From: Pseudomonas sp. AFG_SD02_1510_Pfu_092
GTDB lineage: Bacteria; Pseudomonadota; Gammaproteobacteria; Pseudomonadales; Pseudomonadaceae
Assembly (NCBI RefSeq): GCF_003331055.1
Contig: NZ_PUQD01000001.1
Span: 62,001 to 126,000, forward strand
Direction of reading: 5' to 3'
Length of the DNA: 64,000 bases
The position numbers and the translations under genes were made by a program. Of the stretch, positions 39,051 through 50,986 are shown piece after piece. Below the pieces are notes generated by a model that was not told the origin of the DNA, did not search any database, and was given only the letters and a program-made list of their open reading frames with translations. Each line of letters begins with the position of its first letter. Positions within the stretch are counted from its first letter, which is position 1.

Positions 39051-40499
39051 TTACCAGGAAGAATCCCTATCCACCCAGCCGCGCTGTTCGAGCTGAGCCT
39101 GAAGGTCTTCGTCCTTCGAAAAATGCACGTTAGTTAACGCGCCGTCAGCAACCGGTACGACCGTACGACTCGGAGCCTTCGGCACCGATTTTTCCTTTGC
39201 TAGAGGTGAAGGTGCTATTGCGGTCTGTGTAAGTAGCGAAAGATGAGCCCGGTCCGCCCGGCGAGCCAAGTCGTAGCTCATCATCTGAGCGATTTGGTCT
39301 TTTGTAGGCATCATGTCCTCGAAATCAGCAATCTGAAGAGGATCACCGCTTCGAAGGGCCTCGATGGGCTTGTGCAAAAGCCTCATTTGATTGTCATACA
39401 CCTGCTGAAGCACGGCTGGCGTAATGGCGTCGATTCCTTCCCAAATAACATGACGCTGCGCAAGCATAAGCAGTTTCGCTAGGAAATCTGTATTGCCCTG
39501 GGTGAGATCATAGATCTTGGACAGGAGGTCACTCGTCAGGGGAGCGCAAGATTCCGTCCAGTCATAGGCCCAGAGTTGGGACACCAAGTGATGCCAAAAC
39601 GGATCGTCTTCGCTGAAACGGTCAAAGGCGATTGGTCCCATCCCCGCCGCTCTTCGGGCATTACGCAACACACCAGAAAAAAGCGGAAGCATTGCGTTGG
39701 TCCCTACATAGACAAGCGGAACGCCCGCATCATTGGATAAAGTTACGAAGAAATTCAGTAACTTTTCCCGATCCTGCCCCCCTCGCGACGAGCAAAGATG
39801 CTGCATTTCATCAATTATCAAAGCACCGATAAAAAAGGTTTTGCACAGCTGACTGATGTGCTGGAGCATTACGCTGATGCTGTTGGCGGCACCGCCCCTG
39901 CGAGAGTATTTTTCGACACCTAACGCAGCGTCCAGTGCAGAGAAGAATGCTGCGCAAAAACCGCGCAACGAGCCATCGTGAGGGCACTCAATCTTTAGCC
40001 ACACAACCTGGGTTTCGATGAGAATCGCGTCTTTATATCTGCTGTGACTGATCACCTGCGGATAAAGCCTTGCTATGGAATTAAGCGCTGTGGTCTTGCC
40101 CATACCACTCAAGCCAATCAGGGTCATCGTCTCAGCGGTGGACATGAATCCATGGCGCTTGGCATCTGCTGAGGAAGGCAATCGATGCCTAACAGATGAG
40201 GCCAACAGCGGATTGCGGCCCGAATAGCCGTAGCGGATCAGCTGGCTGAATAGGTCTTCGAGGCGCAAGTGGATTTCGAATGGAACCACAACATCTTTGA
40301 GCCGGTTGATCCCATGGCCGCGAAGCTTCGGTGGCAACGCTCGTTCGGCCTCGTCGGGCTTCGGCGGAAGGTTCCCAACACGCCTCACCACATCAACATC
40401 CGAGAGAATTCTAGGCAAGCATTCAATCAGCGGGTTGCCATCATATTGAGGCATGCCTGTAGGAATATATTCTGCGGGGGAGAAGGTCAAATCGTTCAT
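39051..40499 (-). CDS. tnsC: TnsC, AAA+ regulator of transposition
   Basis: The 482-residue ATPase has Walker A GLSGMGKT (129-136) and Walker B ALIIDEMQHL (D230, E231). In Tn7 it links the target selector to the TnsAB transposase and conveys target immunity. The start overlaps the tnsB stop by 4 nt (ATGA). The last 80 residues are a variable basic tail. Confidence 0.93.
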   Translation of the reverse strand: MNDLTFSPAEYIPTGMPQYDGNPLIECLPRILSDVDVVRRVGNLPPKPDEAERALPPKLRGHGINRLKDVVVPFEIHLRLEDLFSQLIRYGYSGRNPLLASSVRHRLPSSADAKRHGFMSTAETMTLIGLSGMGKTTALNSIARLYPQVISHSRYKDAILIETQVVWLKIECPHDGSLRGFCAAFFSALDAALGVEKYSRRGGAANSISVMLQHISQLCKTFFIGALIIDEMQHLCSSRGGQDREKLLNFFVTLSNDAGVPLVYVGTNAMLPLFSGVLRNARRAAGMGPIAFDRFSEDDPFWHHLVSQLWAYDWTESCAPLTSDLLSKIYDLTQGNTDFLAKLLMLAQRHVIWEGIDAITPAVLQQVYDNQMRLLHKPIEALRSGDPLQIADFEDMMPTKDQIAQMMSYDLARRADRAHLSLLTQTAIAPSPLAKEKSVPKAPSRTVVPVADGALTNVHFSKDEDLQAQLEQRGWVDRDSSW

Positions 40500-42664
40500 G
40501 TCTCTGTCTCGCTACCCTCGCTGACTACCAGTTTCAGAAACGCCGCGCTTCTTGTGGAACTGGGCCTGCCGGTGACTGGCCTAGAATTTTCTCCCGCAAG
40601 GGGCGTGTGATCCACAACGCGTAGCTGATTCAGATCAGCGGTATGGGAATCGCGCTCGGTCTGAGCTTCGGTCGCACGCTTGGCACGTTTGTCCCGCTTG
40701 AAATCTGCATTCGATTTCGGGTCACCCTGTGCGGCACGTTTGGCTTTGGCCCGGTCAAGGATTTCCTCTTGCCGCCCCCTTACCAGCGCCGCAGTATTGT
40801 CACTGTCATAACGGGCATCCGGCGATACTTGGTTCAAGACATGGACCATATCAAGAACCTCCTCCATACGGAGTCCACCATATTTCTGCCGTTGCTGCGG
40901 TACAATAGTTAAAGCCTCAAAACCTGCTTCGGACTTGATCCAACAATTTTCAATAGAGTTAGGATCGTAGAATACTCGAACATACTTCGTCCGCAGATTG
41001 TGTGAGCGCTCCAACCACTCCTCACGCAAGGCTGTTTGACATGTATATTGGACGCCTTGGAAAACAATACCGCCTCGACTGATACGACACTCTTGAGAGG
41101 GCAGTAAAGCAATTTTCAACTCAGCCGGAGAAACCACTTTAGAATTGATAGGACTATTAGCTTTAGACCAATTCCAAACTGCTATAGGCGTCGCTTCTAT
41201 ACCGTCGGCAATCATCTCGCGACTTAATAGGTGTGGTATGCGTAGGCTCTTATTGTGCGCCAAGACCCCTACAATAACCATTTCTGTGAACTCGTCGATA
41301 TCCAAAATCGCATCGAGTTGGTAGTCCCTATCACCACGCTCCATTTTACGAGCATCTACTCCGCCTGGAACAAATTTCAAGTCCAGGTGTTCATTGATCA
41401 GACGGAAGCGGCTTTCGATGATCCCTTTCCAATCAGGCCTAAAGGGGGGCAAAATTTGCACCGCTAGTCCCAAGCTTTGCGACAGCGTTGCCCCAGCCTC
41501 ACTTAGAAGTTCGGCCCGGTCAGCAACAATTTCGACTGGCAAGTGCGAGCACGGCCAGTCAGCCTCATCTATTTCAACATTGTATCGCTTGCAAAAATCG
41601 ACCTTTGGGGTGCAAGCATTGTATATCGCGTGTCGAGCCCCATTCCAACTGGGACCCTCAAGGCCCACGTGAATCCCTACAATCATTCTAGTAAAGGTAT
41701 CGACGACCACATAAAGTATGGGGCGTCCTATGAGCCATAGCCTGTTAACGCGATGCACTAAATATACATCAGCGATGGTGGAATCTATCTCATATCGATG
41801 GGTCGCACCCATCAGGCCTTGGGAAGCTGCGCCAACGATAGCACGATGATCTTTGTTGTATCGAACAGAACCGCCACGCACCTTAAGTTTATAAAGATCA
41901 TCGAAAAAAAGCTTACCGTGATATCTGAGCTGGGTAGTAGTCGGGTAACTGCCGCGTACAATATTCCCTTTCGAGCCGTCTGGCAGAGTCTCTCTATAAA
42001 ATTTGTTTAACATCCACTTATGTGCATCTTTCAGGGTGCCGCATTTGCCGCTAGCAACCCGCCCGTAAGCCAAACGGATATGAGAGAGATGGCGCGGTTC
42101 GAGCGTGATAGCACCACCATCATTGACAACGACACCACGATACTTACGCGGCCTACCGGGGATAATGCCTGAGGATCGATCCTTTTTCTTTCCCCGACCA
42201 CCGCAAGCACTAGTGTTCCATAGAAACGCGTTAGGTGTCTGCCCCATGCTCCAGTAGCGGTATAGAAGCCGGTATATCTGTTTACGCTCTACTCCTGCCT
42301 CTAGGGCATGCCTAGCAACCAGCTTTCCAAAACCCGGTCCAAGAATTTCCAAGGCGGAGCGATCTTCTACTAACCCTCTTATAAGGCTCCAGTTACGATT
42401 TCGGCTCGATTTTTCATTTTCACTAATTTCATCATCACTTCTGAGCAGATGTAAGGGCACCATTTCTCGACTTAAGATTGCGCGCCCTGCGTCAATATCG
42501 TCAATCAAAACGGACCGCTCGATCTGCCACGGCTTGCTGGGATTCGTACTCAGCTCAATCACAATTACAGAAGCATCATCTATGCCTAAAATCCGAACCG
42601 CTTTTTTTAGTAGGCTAGGTTCTTCGCCAGGAGTGACAATGCTGTTGATTTTAAGATCAAGCAT
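40496..42664 (-). CDS. tnsB: TnsB, DDE transposase subunit
   Basis: The 722-residue recombinase has an rve/retroviral-integrase core. The first Asp is in EIDSTIADVYLV, the second in VEIVADRAELL and the Glu in PDWKGIIESRFR, so the catalytic triad is complete. It binds the repeats at the element ends and joins the 3' ends to target DNA. Its start overlaps the tnsA stop by 8 nt. The C-terminal tail is rich in Lys and Arg and probably contacts TnsC. Confidence 0.94.
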   Translation of the reverse strand: MLDLKINSIVTPGEEPSLLKKAVRILGIDDASVIVIELSTNPSKPWQIERSVLIDDIDAGRAILSREMVPLHLLRSDDEISENEKSSRNRNWSLIRGLVEDRSALEILGPGFGKLVARHALEAGVERKQIYRLLYRYWSMGQTPNAFLWNTSACGGRGKKKDRSSGIIPGRPRKYRGVVVNDGGAITLEPRHLSHIRLAYGRVASGKCGTLKDAHKWMLNKFYRETLPDGSKGNIVRGSYPTTTQLRYHGKLFFDDLYKLKVRGGSVRYNKDHRAIVGAASQGLMGATHRYEIDSTIADVYLVHRVNRLWLIGRPILYVVVDTFTRMIVGIHVGLEGPSWNGARHAIYNACTPKVDFCKRYNVEIDEADWPCSHLPVEIVADRAELLSEAGATLSQSLGLAVQILPPFRPDWKGIIESRFRLINEHLDLKFVPGGVDARKMERGDRDYQLDAILDIDEFTEMVIVGVLAHNKSLRIPHLLSREMIADGIEATPIAVWNWSKANSPINSKVVSPAELKIALLPSQECRISRGGIVFQGVQYTCQTALREEWLERSHNLRTKYVRVFYDPNSIENCWIKSEAGFEALTIVPQQRQKYGGLRMEEVLDMVHVLNQVSPDARYDSDNTAALVRGRQEEILDRAKAKRAAQGDPKSNADFKRDKRAKRATEAQTERDSHTADLNQLRVVDHTPLAGENSRPVTGRPSSTRSAAFLKLVVSEGSETET

Positions 42665-43556
42665 GATGGGAAACCTCGTTTGGCAGAGACAAAGCCGCTG
42701 ACCTTTGATTCGGCCATACGTGCAACGGCTGCGACATGCTTATTATTTTCGAGGTAAGATCTGACTCTAAACGACCGTTCCATAGCAGGTGATGGAAGAG
42801 GCGCTTTACCCCCATATATTCAATGTAAAGGTCACGAGACGCTTTATCCAAAAGAATTTTTAACGGTATTTGATCCGTCTTTGCCTCCTCAATGTATCCA
42901 AGCAAATTGCCGATGTTCTTCTCCGTCGGTAACGAGGGATGAATACTGGCGTATGTCCTGAGAATCTTGAGGTTCGCTAATTTTATCTTTGAGAGGTTTT
43001 CATGCAGGACCAGCTTCCAGTCCACCCCCCTCATTGCCCAGTATTTTTCTTCGATGGCTAGCTTTTCTGCTATTCGATTACGCGCCTGAAGATCAGCTTG
43101 CTCAAACTCTTTTCGGTATTTCACTGATCGAGCAGCTAGCCTTGTTTCGCCAGAGGAATCTAAGAAGGTAACGAGAAAGTCCGTCGTCATAACGACAGGT
43201 ATTTGCGTGCCAGGATATACAGGGTGGCGACAGTTAATACTTGAGGCAATTGCTTGGGTCTCAGCCTGTGTCAGCAGAGGATACTGCTCTCGGATATCGA
43301 TGATCGAGGCATCGTGCTCAAGTACAGTTAAGTAATCTCGCTCTGCATTGGACAGCAGGTGGTGTGTGCGGTGAATTTTAACTCCCGCGATCATATGAGA
43401 GACACCCTTTGATTTGATCTCCCACACTTTGATCCATGGCTTATAGGAATCTCTGACTCCACACCCACGACCCGATTGAATTTTCTTATCTATTTTTGCC
43501 TGGGTCATCAGCTTGCGATGTGCAGCCTTGACCGGAGCTATGGGCATGGATGCCAT
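42657..43556 (-). CDS. tnsA: TnsA, endonuclease subunit of the transposase
   Basis: The 299-residue nuclease cuts the 5' ends so that the element moves by cut-and-paste. The restriction-enzyme-like active site is visible: E72 in LLSNAERDYLTVLE, D126 in VMTTDFLVTF and K146 in ARSVKYRKE. IIDIREQYPLL is a strongly conserved family motif. The winged-helix C-terminal domain follows from about residue 165. It is the first tns gene from the end, 176 bp inside the terminal repeats. Either ATG at 43556 or 43547 could start it. Confidence 0.93.
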   Translation of the reverse strand: MASMPIAPVKAAHRKLMTQAKIDKKIQSGRGCGVRDSYKPWIKVWEIKSKGVSHMIAGVKIHRTHHLLSNAERDYLTVLEHDASIIDIREQYPLLTQAETQAIASSINCRHPVYPGTQIPVVMTTDFLVTFLDSSGETRLAARSVKYRKEFEQADLQARNRIAEKLAIEEKYWAMRGVDWKLVLHENLSKIKLANLKILRTYASIHPSLPTEKNIGNLLGYIEEAKTDQIPLKILLDKASRDLYIEYMGVKRLFHHLLWNGRLESDLTSKIISMSQPLHVWPNQRSAALSLPNEVSHHA

Positions 43557-43732
43557 TGTTCGAGTCGCTCAAAATTGGGCGACCCGCTCGACCGGGACGA
43601 GGACAGGTGTCGTGCACAGGGGACACCCCAGAGAGCGGGCTAAGCCAGGACAACAGTCACAGCGTTGGGTAGAGGATTGTCACCCGAATCTCCAAGGCCT
43701 GGCTCCGGCCCGATGTGCGGTCAGAGCCTGCC

Positions 43733-43790
43733 TTGTGACAACCTTTATTACGTTGTGACAACCTTTATTGTTTTGTGACAACCTTTATTA
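43733..43790. repeat. Three TnsB-binding repeats at the transposon end
   Basis: TTGTGACAACCTTTATT occurs at 43733, 43753 and 43773, each 18 bp long including the last variable base and spaced by exactly 20 bp. Compact arrays of such sites characterise the right end of Tn7. The terminus follows as TTCAAAAACA, giving TGT as the outermost triplet when read from glmS. Confidence 0.9.
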
Positions 43791-43800
43791 TTCAAAAACA

Positions 43801-43805
43801 CGAAG
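43801..43805. other. Predicted 5-bp target duplication / attTn7 insertion point
   Basis: CGAAG lies directly outside the terminal ACA (43798-43800). The first transposon base is the 24th nucleotide after the glmS stop codon. Tn7 elements duplicate 5 bp on insertion, so the same CGAAG should occur just beyond the far end. Confidence 0.75.
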
Positions 43806-43823
43806 CCTTTCTCACCTGCTCGC

Positions 43824-45659
43824 TTACTCGACTGTCACCGACTTGGCCAGGTTACGCGGCTGGTCCACATCCGTCCCCTTGAGCACGGCCACGTAGTACG
43901 ACAGCAGCTGCAGCGGAATGGTGTACAGGATCGGCGCCAGGGCGTCGGCGATGTGCGGCACCTTGACCACATGGGTACCTTCGCCATTGCTCATGCCGGC
44001 CTGCTCGTCGGCGAACACCACCAGCTCGCCACCACGGGCGCGCACTTCCTGCAGGTTGGACTTGAGCTTCTCCAACAGTTCGTTGTTCGGCGCCACAGTG
44101 ACCACCGGCATGTCATTGTCCACCAACGCCAGCGGGCCGTGCTTCAGCTCGCCTGCCGGGTAGGCTTCGGCGTGGATGTAGGAGATTTCCTTGAGCTTGA
44201 GCGCACCTTCCATCGCCACCGGGTACTGCGCGCCACGGCCGAGGAACAGGGTGTGGTGCTTGTCGGCGAACAACTCGGCGATTTTCTCGACGGTGGCGTC
44301 CATGGCCAGGGCTTCGCCCAGGCGCGTCGGCAGGCGGCGCAGCTCTTCGACCAACTCGGCTTCGACACCGGCTTCCAGGGTTCCGCGCACCTGGCCCAGG
44401 GCCAGGGTCAGCAGCATCAGCGAAACCAACTGGGTGGTGAAGGCTTTGGTCGAAGCCACGCCGATTTCCGGGCCGGCCAGGGTCAGCAGGGTCAGGTCCG
44501 ACTCACGCACCAGCGAACTGATACCGACGTTGCAGATCGCCAGGCTGCCGAGGAAGCCCAGTTCCTTGGCGTTGCGCAGCGCTGCCAGGGTGTCGGCGGT
44601 TTCGCCAGACTGCGAGATGGAAACGAACAGGGTGTCCGGCTGCACCACCACCTTGCGGTAACGGAACTCGCTGGCCACCTCCACCTGGCACGGGATGCCG
44701 GCCAGGCTTTCCAGCCAGTAACGCGCGACCATACCCGCGTGGTAGCTGGTACCACAGGCAACGATCTGCACGTTGCGCACCTTGGCGAACAGTTCGGCAG
44801 CCTGCGGGCCGAAGGCCTGGACCAGCACGTTGTCCTTGCCCAGGCGGCCTTCCAGCGTGCGCTGCACTACGCTTGGCTGCTCGTGGATTTCCTTGAGCAT
44901 GAAGTGGCGGTAGGTACCCTTGTCAGCGGCTTCGGCGCCTTCGTGGTACTGCACGGTTTCACGCTGAACCTTGTTGCCGTGCTGGTCCCAGATGGCGACC
45001 TGATCACGGCGGATTTCGGCGATGTCGCCTTCTTCCAGGTACATGAAGCGGTCGGTGACCTGGCGCAGCGCCAGCTGGTCGGACGCCAGGAAATTCTCGC
45101 CCAGGCCCAGGCCGATGACCAGCGGGCTGCCGCTGCGTGCAGCAACCAGGCGATCCGGCTGGCTGGTGCTGATCAGCGCCAGGCCATAGGCACCGTGCAG
45201 GCGCTTCACTGCCGCCTTCAGCGCATCGGCCAGGTCCGGGATGCTCTTCAGGGTGTGGTGGATCAGGTGCACGATGACTTCGGTGTCGGTCTGCGAAGTG
45301 AAGACGTAGCCAAGGCCCTTGAGCTCTTCGCGCAGTTCTTCGTGGTTCTCGATGATACCGTTGTGCACCACGGCCACTTCATTGCCCGAGAAGTGCGGGT
45401 GGGCGTTGCCTTCGGTCGGTGCGCCGTGGGTGGCCCAACGGGTGTGGGCGATGCCCAACTGGCCGGCCAGTGGCTCGGCGGCAACTGCGGCTTCCAGTTC
45501 GCTCACCTTGCCGATACGGCGGCGGCGCTGTAGCTCGCCATTCTGGGTGAGGACGGCCAGACCCGCGCTGTCGTAGCCACGGTACTCAAGACGCTTGAGG
45601 CCTTCGATCAGGATGGCTGTGATGTTGCGCTCGGCGACGGCACCAACGATTCCACACAT
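43824..45659 (-). CDS. glmS: Glutamine-fructose-6-phosphate aminotransferase GlmS
   Basis: The 611-residue cytosolic enzyme makes glucosamine-6-phosphate for peptidoglycan and lipopolysaccharide. The N-terminal glutaminase begins with the catalytic Cys (MCGIVGAV). Two SIS isomerase domains follow (for example [16 protein letters not shown] and [13 protein letters not shown]), ending [13 protein letters not shown]. Its last codons are the recognition site for TnsD. The transposon begins 23 bp after the stop, so the native terminator has been pushed away. It lies 2 nt after the DeoR-type gene. Confidence 0.98.
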   Translation of the reverse strand: MCGIVGAVAERNITAILIEGLKRLEYRGYDSAGLAVLTQNGELQRRRRIGKVSELEAAVAAEPLAGQLGIAHTRWATHGAPTEGNAHPHFSGNEVAVVHNGIIENHEELREELKGLGYVFTSQTDTEVIVHLIHHTLKSIPDLADALKAAVKRLHGAYGLALISTSQPDRLVAARSGSPLVIGLGLGENFLASDQLALRQVTDRFMYLEEGDIAEIRRDQVAIWDQHGNKVQRETVQYHEGAEAADKGTYRHFMLKEIHEQPSVVQRTLEGRLGKDNVLVQAFGPQAAELFAKVRNVQIVACGTSYHAGMVARYWLESLAGIPCQVEVASEFRYRKVVVQPDTLFVSISQSGETADTLAALRNAKELGFLGSLAICNVGISSLVRESDLTLLTLAGPEIGVASTKAFTTQLVSLMLLTLALGQVRGTLEAGVEAELVEELRRLPTRLGEALAMDATVEKIAELFADKHHTLFLGRGAQYPVAMEGALKLKEISYIHAEAYPAGELKHGPLALVDNDMPVVTVAPNNELLEKLKSNLQEVRARGGELVVFADEQAGMSNGEGTHVVKVPHIADALAPILYTIPLQLLSYYVAVLKGTDVDQPRNLAKSVTVE

Positions 45660-45661
45660 GT

Positions 45662-46438
45662 TTATTGCTCCTGGCTGATCGCGGCGCAGATCAGGTTGAT
45701 GCCGCGGGCTTGAATTTGTTCGCGTGCCGCTGCGGGCAAGCGTTCGTCAGTAATAAGGGTGTGCACGCTGCCCCAAGGCAGCTCGAGGTTAGGGATCTTG
45801 CGCCCCACCTTGTCCGATTCGACCATCACGATCACTTCCCGGGCGACTTCGGCCATGACCCGGCTCAGCCCGAGGAGCTCGTTGAAGGTAGTGGTGCCGC
45901 GGCCGAGGTCGATGCCGTCGGCGCCAATGAACAGCTGATCGAAATCGTAGGAGCGCAACACCTGTTCGGCCACCTGGCCCTGGAACGACTCGGAATGCGG
46001 GTCCCAGGTGCCACCGGTCATCAGTAGCACCGGTTCGTGTTCGAGGTCACAGATGGCGCGGGCCACATTCATCGAATTGGTCATCACGACCAGGCCAGGC
46101 TGGCGCCCCAGTTCGGGGATCATGGCCGCCGTGGTGCTGCCGCTGTCGATGATGATGCGCGCATGTTCGCGGATACGCGCGACTGCGGCGCGGGCGATGG
46201 CCTTCTTGTAGGACGACACCGGCTGGGCGGGCTCAGTGAGCAGCTCTTGCGGCACCGGCACCGCGCCACCGTAGCGGCGAAGCAACAGGCCATTGCTTTC
46301 CAGCGCGGCGAGGTCTTTGCGGATGGTGACTTCCGAGGTTGCGAAACGCTTGGCCAGCGCGTCCACACTCACCTCGCCCTGCTCGCTGAGCAAAGCCAGA
46401 ATGTTGTGCCGCCGCTGTGGAGTGTTTCGTTTCGACAT
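45662..46438 (-). CDS. DeoR-family regulator upstream of glmS
   Basis: The 258-residue regulator has an N-terminal DeoR helix-turn-helix ([24 protein letters not shown] to IRKDLAALE). A sugar-phosphate-sensing domain follows, with [21 protein letters not shown] and FIGADGIDL. Its stop is 2 nt before the glmS start, so it probably controls or is co-transcribed with glmS. Its effector may be an amino-sugar phosphate, which is inference from position. Confidence 0.92.
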   Translation of the reverse strand: MSKRNTPQRRHNILALLSEQGEVSVDALAKRFATSEVTIRKDLAALESNGLLLRRYGGAVPVPQELLTEPAQPVSSYKKAIARAAVARIREHARIIIDSGSTTAAMIPELGRQPGLVVMTNSMNVARAICDLEHEPVLLMTGGTWDPHSESFQGQVAEQVLRSYDFDQLFIGADGIDLGRGTTTFNELLGLSRVMAEVAREVIVMVESDKVGRKIPNLELPWGSVHTLITDERLPAAAREQIQARGINLICAAISQEQ

Positions 46439-46537
46439 GAGCGCTTAAGTTTCGATTCGAAAGATATAGGTGGCAATCAAAACCTAAGATGAGCGATTCG
46501 TCAAGCTGTGGATAAATCTATGGGATAACCTGGACCT

Positions 46538-46622
46538 TGTGGGAGCGGGCGCGCCCGCGAAAAATCCAACGCGGTGAATGGCACCGGCTGCGCAGGTGTT
46601 CGCGGGCTTGCCCGCTCCCACA
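46538..46622. repeat. REP-type inverted repeat pair
   Basis: TGTGGGAGCGGGCGCGCCCGCGAA and its near inverse (TTCGCGGGCTTGCCCGCTCCCACA) face each other about 35 bp apart. This is the typical P. putida-group repetitive extragenic palindrome. The rest of the 46439-46720 gap holds the glmU terminator. Confidence 0.9.
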
Positions 46623-46668
46623 GGGGATCGCGCCTTCATTAGTGCGGGTATGTGTTCAGCCAATAAAC

Positions 46669-46700
46669 AAGCCGACTTATTCACATAAGTCGGCTTTCGA
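46669..46700 (-). terminator. Intrinsic terminator after glmU
   Basis: AAGCCGACTTAT-TCAC-ATAAGTCGGCTT forms a 12-bp stem. Read leftwards it is followed by GTTTATT. It lies 20 bp past the glmU stop. Confidence 0.85.
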
Positions 46701-46720
46701 TCGAAACAGCTGTGTATAAC

Positions 46721-48088
46721 TCAGCTTTTCTTGATCTTTTCCGGTCGCTTCCAGCCCGAGATGTTGCGCTGGCGTGCCCGGGCCACTGCCAGGTCGCCTG
46801 GCTCTACGGTCTGGGTGACGGTCGAACCGGCTGCGGTGGTCGCACCCGCCTTGATTTCCACAGGCGCTACCAAGGAGTTGTTCGAGCCGATGAACACATC
46901 TTCGCCCATCACGGTCTTGAACTTGTTGGCGCCATCGTAGTTGCAGGTGATGGTGCCGGCGCCGATGTTGGTACGTGCACCGATTTCGGCATCGCCCAAG
47001 TAAGTCAGGTGACCGGCCTTGGCGCCTTCGCCCAGGTGGGCGTTTTTCAGTTCGACAAAGTTACCCACATGGGCCTTGGCCTCCAGCACGCTGCCCGAGC
47101 GCAGGCGGGCGAACGGGCCGGCATCGCTGCCCTCGCCCATAACGGCGCCTTCAAGGTGGCTGTTGGCCTTGACCACTACACCTTTGCGCAAGGTGCTGTT
47201 CTTGATCACGCAGTTGGGGCCGATCTGCACATCGTCCTCAATGACCACCTTGCCTTCGAGAATCACGTTGATATCGATCAGCACGTCACGGCCCACGGTC
47301 ACTTCACCGCGAACATCGAAGCGCGCCGGGTCGCGCAGGGTCACACCCTGGGCCATCAGGCGACGGCCTTCGCGCAACTGGTAGTGGCGCTCCAGCTCGG
47401 ACAGCTGGCGACGGTCGTTGGCACCTTGCACTTCCATCGGGTCGTGCGGCTGCTCGGTAGCCACCACTAGGCCATCGGCCACCGCCATGGCGATCACATC
47501 GGTCAGGTAATACTCGCCTTGGGCATTGTTGTTCGACAGGCGGCCCATCCAGTCGGCCAGGCGCGCAGCTGGCAGGGCCAGAATACCGGTGTTGCCTTCC
47601 TTGATCGCTTTCTGCGCATCGCTGGCGTCCTTGTGCTCAACGATGGCGGTCACCTTGCCCTGCTCGTCACGCACGATGCGGCCATAGCCAGTCGGGTCGT
47701 CGAGGGTCACCGTGAGCAGGCCCAGCTGCTGGTCATTGGCCTTGGCCAACAGACGCTGCAGGGTCTCCACTTCGATCAACGGCACATCGCCGTACAGCAC
47801 CAGCACCGTATCGGCGGTCAGGGCCGGCAGTGCCTGAGCCACCGCATGACCAGTACCCAGCTGCTTGTCCTGCATGACGAAGTTCAGGTCTTCAGCGGCC
47901 AGGCGCTCGCGAACCAGCTCGGCGCCATGGCCAATGACCACGTGAATACCTTGCGGCTGCAGCTGGCGCGCGCTGTGGATAACGTGGCCAAGCATGGAGT
48001 TGCCGGCGACCGGATGCAGCACCTTGGGCAGCGCCGAGCGCATGCGGGTACCTTGGCCGGCGGCAAGAATTACGATATCGAGTGACAT
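46721..48088 (-). CDS. glmU: Bifunctional GlmU (UDP-GlcNAc synthesis)
   Basis: The 455-residue enzyme acetylates glucosamine-1-phosphate and then joins UMP to give UDP-N-acetylglucosamine. The N-terminal uridyltransferase domain has [15 protein letters not shown] (8-22) and LYGDVPLI. The C-terminal left-handed beta-helix of hexapeptide repeats (about 250-440) carries the acetyltransferase site. It lies between the ATP synthase operon and the glmS pair, an arrangement conserved in Pseudomonas. Confidence 0.97.
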   Translation of the reverse strand: MSLDIVILAAGQGTRMRSALPKVLHPVAGNSMLGHVIHSARQLQPQGIHVVIGHGAELVRERLAAEDLNFVMQDKQLGTGHAVAQALPALTADTVLVLYGDVPLIEVETLQRLLAKANDQQLGLLTVTLDDPTGYGRIVRDEQGKVTAIVEHKDASDAQKAIKEGNTGILALPAARLADWMGRLSNNNAQGEYYLTDVIAMAVADGLVVATEQPHDPMEVQGANDRRQLSELERHYQLREGRRLMAQGVTLRDPARFDVRGEVTVGRDVLIDINVILEGKVVIEDDVQIGPNCVIKNSTLRKGVVVKANSHLEGAVMGEGSDAGPFARLRSGSVLEAKAHVGNFVELKNAHLGEGAKAGHLTYLGDAEIGARTNIGAGTITCNYDGANKFKTVMGEDVFIGSNNSLVAPVEIKAGATTAAGSTVTQTVEPGDLAVARARQRNISGWKRPEKIKKS

Positions 48089-48148
48089 TACTGGCTACCA
48101 ATCCTGGGCGGTCAGCTACGTGACCAAAATAGAAATTCACAAAAAGAA

Positions 48149-48174
48149 AAAGGGTAGCCGAGGCTACCCTTTAA
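48149..48174 (-). terminator. Intrinsic terminator of the atp operon
   Basis: AAAGGGTAGCC-GA-GGCTACCCTTT, read leftwards followed by TTCTTTTT, lies 36 bp beyond the atpC stop and upstream of glmU. Confidence 0.9.
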
Positions 48175-48209
48175 CTCAATCGCAACGGAAGTACCTGGCC
48201 TAAGCCGGA

Positions 48210-48629
48210 TTACCTGCCTTTGCGCAATTGCTGGACAGTACGCAGCTGAGCTGCAGCCTCGGCCAGACGTGCGGCAGCAGCGCCGTAGTCGAAGTCCGAG
48301 CCTTTAGTGTTCAGCGCGTTCTCGGCAGCCTTGAGGGCTTCCTGAGCCTGAGCTTCGTCCAGGTCGGCAGCACGTTGCACGGTGTCGGCAAGAACCTTCA
48401 CCATGTTTGGCTGCACTTCGAGGAAGCCACCGGAGATGTAGAACACCTCTTGAGTGCCACCCTGCTTGGTCAGCGTGATCGGACCTGGCTTGAGATTGGT
48501 GATCAGCGGCGCGTGGCCTGGAGCGATACCGAGATCGCCCAGGTTGCCGTGCGCTACTACCATCTCGACCAGGCCGGAGAAGATCTCTCCTTCCGCGCTG
48601 ACGATATCGCAATGGACTGTCATAGCCAT
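48210..48629 (-). CDS. atpC: ATP synthase epsilon subunit
   Basis: The 139-residue subunit belongs to the central stalk of F1. The N-terminal beta-sandwich ([17 protein letters not shown], then [16 protein letters not shown]) binds gamma and the c-ring. The C-terminal helical hairpin (about 90-139) can extend to inhibit ATP hydrolysis. It is the last gene of the operon, 44 nt after atpD. Confidence 0.97.
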   Translation of the reverse strand: MAMTVHCDIVSAEGEIFSGLVEMVVAHGNLGDLGIAPGHAPLITNLKPGPITLTKQGGTQEVFYISGGFLEVQPNMVKVLADTVQRAADLDEAQAQEALKAAENALNTKGSDFDYGAAAARLAEAAAQLRTVQQLRKGR

Positions 48630-48673
48630 CTGCTTGCCTCAACCTGATTAGCGCCCCTTTCGGGGCGCCGGGA

Positions 48674-50077
<1,404 letters not shown>

Positions 50078-50938
50078 TTAAACCGCGGCAGCGCCGCCGA
50101 CGATTTCCGAGATCTCCTGGGTGATCGCAGCCTGACGCGCCTTGTTGTAGATCAATTGCAGCTCTTTGATCAAATCACCGGCGTTGTCTGTGGCGTTTTT
50201 CATGGCGATCATCCGGGCCGCTTGTTCAGCAGCGTTGTTCTCGACCACCGCCTGGTAAACCTGCGACTCCACGTAACGCACCATCAAGCCGTCCAGCAGC
50301 TCTTTTGCGTCGGGTTCGTACAGGTAATCCCAGTGATGCTTGAGTTCCTGATCCGGGGTTGCCACCAACGGTACCAATTGCTCTACCGTCGGTTTTTGGG
50401 TCATGGTGTTGATGAACTTGTTCGAAACCACCGAGAGGCGATCGATACGGCCGTCCAGGTAGGCGTCCAGCATCACTTTGACGGAGCCGATCAGGTCATT
50501 GATCGATGGCTCTTCGCCCAGGTGGCTGATCGCGGCTACGACGTTGCCGCCAAAGATGCGGAAGAAAGTCGCACCCTTGCTGCCGATCACGCACAGGTCG
50601 ATTTCCACGCCCTGTTCGCGGTTTTCGTTCATGTCCTTGACCAGGGCCTTGAACAGGTTGGTGTTCAAGCCACCGCACAGACCACGGTCACTGCTCACCA
50701 CGATATAACCGGCGCGCTTTACAGGGCGCTCGATCATGAACGGATGGCGGTATTCCGGGTTGGCGTTGGCCAGATGACCGATTACCTGGCGGATACGCTC
50801 CGCGTAAGGACGGCTAGCAGCCATGCGCATTTGTGCCTTGCGCATCTTGCTGACCGCCACTTTCTCCATGGCGCTGGTAATTTTTTGCGTGCTTTTGATG
50901 CTCGCAATCTTACTGCGAATCTCTTTTGCGCCTGCCAT
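50078..50938 (-). CDS. atpG: ATP synthase gamma subunit
   Basis: The 286-residue rotor shaft of F1 has long N- and C-terminal helices (residues 1-60 and 205-286) forming the coiled coil inside the alpha/beta ring. A Rossmann-like middle contains [13 protein letters not shown]. It lies 48 nt after atpA. Confidence 0.97.
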   Translation of the reverse strand: MAGAKEIRSKIASIKSTQKITSAMEKVAVSKMRKAQMRMAASRPYAERIRQVIGHLANANPEYRHPFMIERPVKRAGYIVVSSDRGLCGGLNTNLFKALVKDMNENREQGVEIDLCVIGSKGATFFRIFGGNVVAAISHLGEEPSINDLIGSVKVMLDAYLDGRIDRLSVVSNKFINTMTQKPTVEQLVPLVATPDQELKHHWDYLYEPDAKELLDGLMVRYVESQVYQAVVENNAAEQAARMIAMKNATDNAGDLIKELQLIYNKARQAAITQEISEIVGGAAAV

Positions 50939-50986
50939 GTATCACCTATCAGGTTAGCAAGCGGGGGCCGCGGCCCCCGCTGCGGC

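Noticed and set aside
43668..43690. A possible fourth TnsB site (GGATTGTCACCC)
   Set aside because: It matches only part of the repeat, is in the opposite orientation and is not in phase with the 20-bp array.
36600..43800. Possible CRISPR-guided (CAST) version of the Tn7-like element
   Set aside because: No direct-repeat array and no Cas gene seen here; the glmS site and TnsD explain the insertion. The unseen left part cannot be judged.
43953..45533. A 526-codon rightward frame across glmS
   Set aside because: Shadow of glmS caused by codon bias; no signature motifs.
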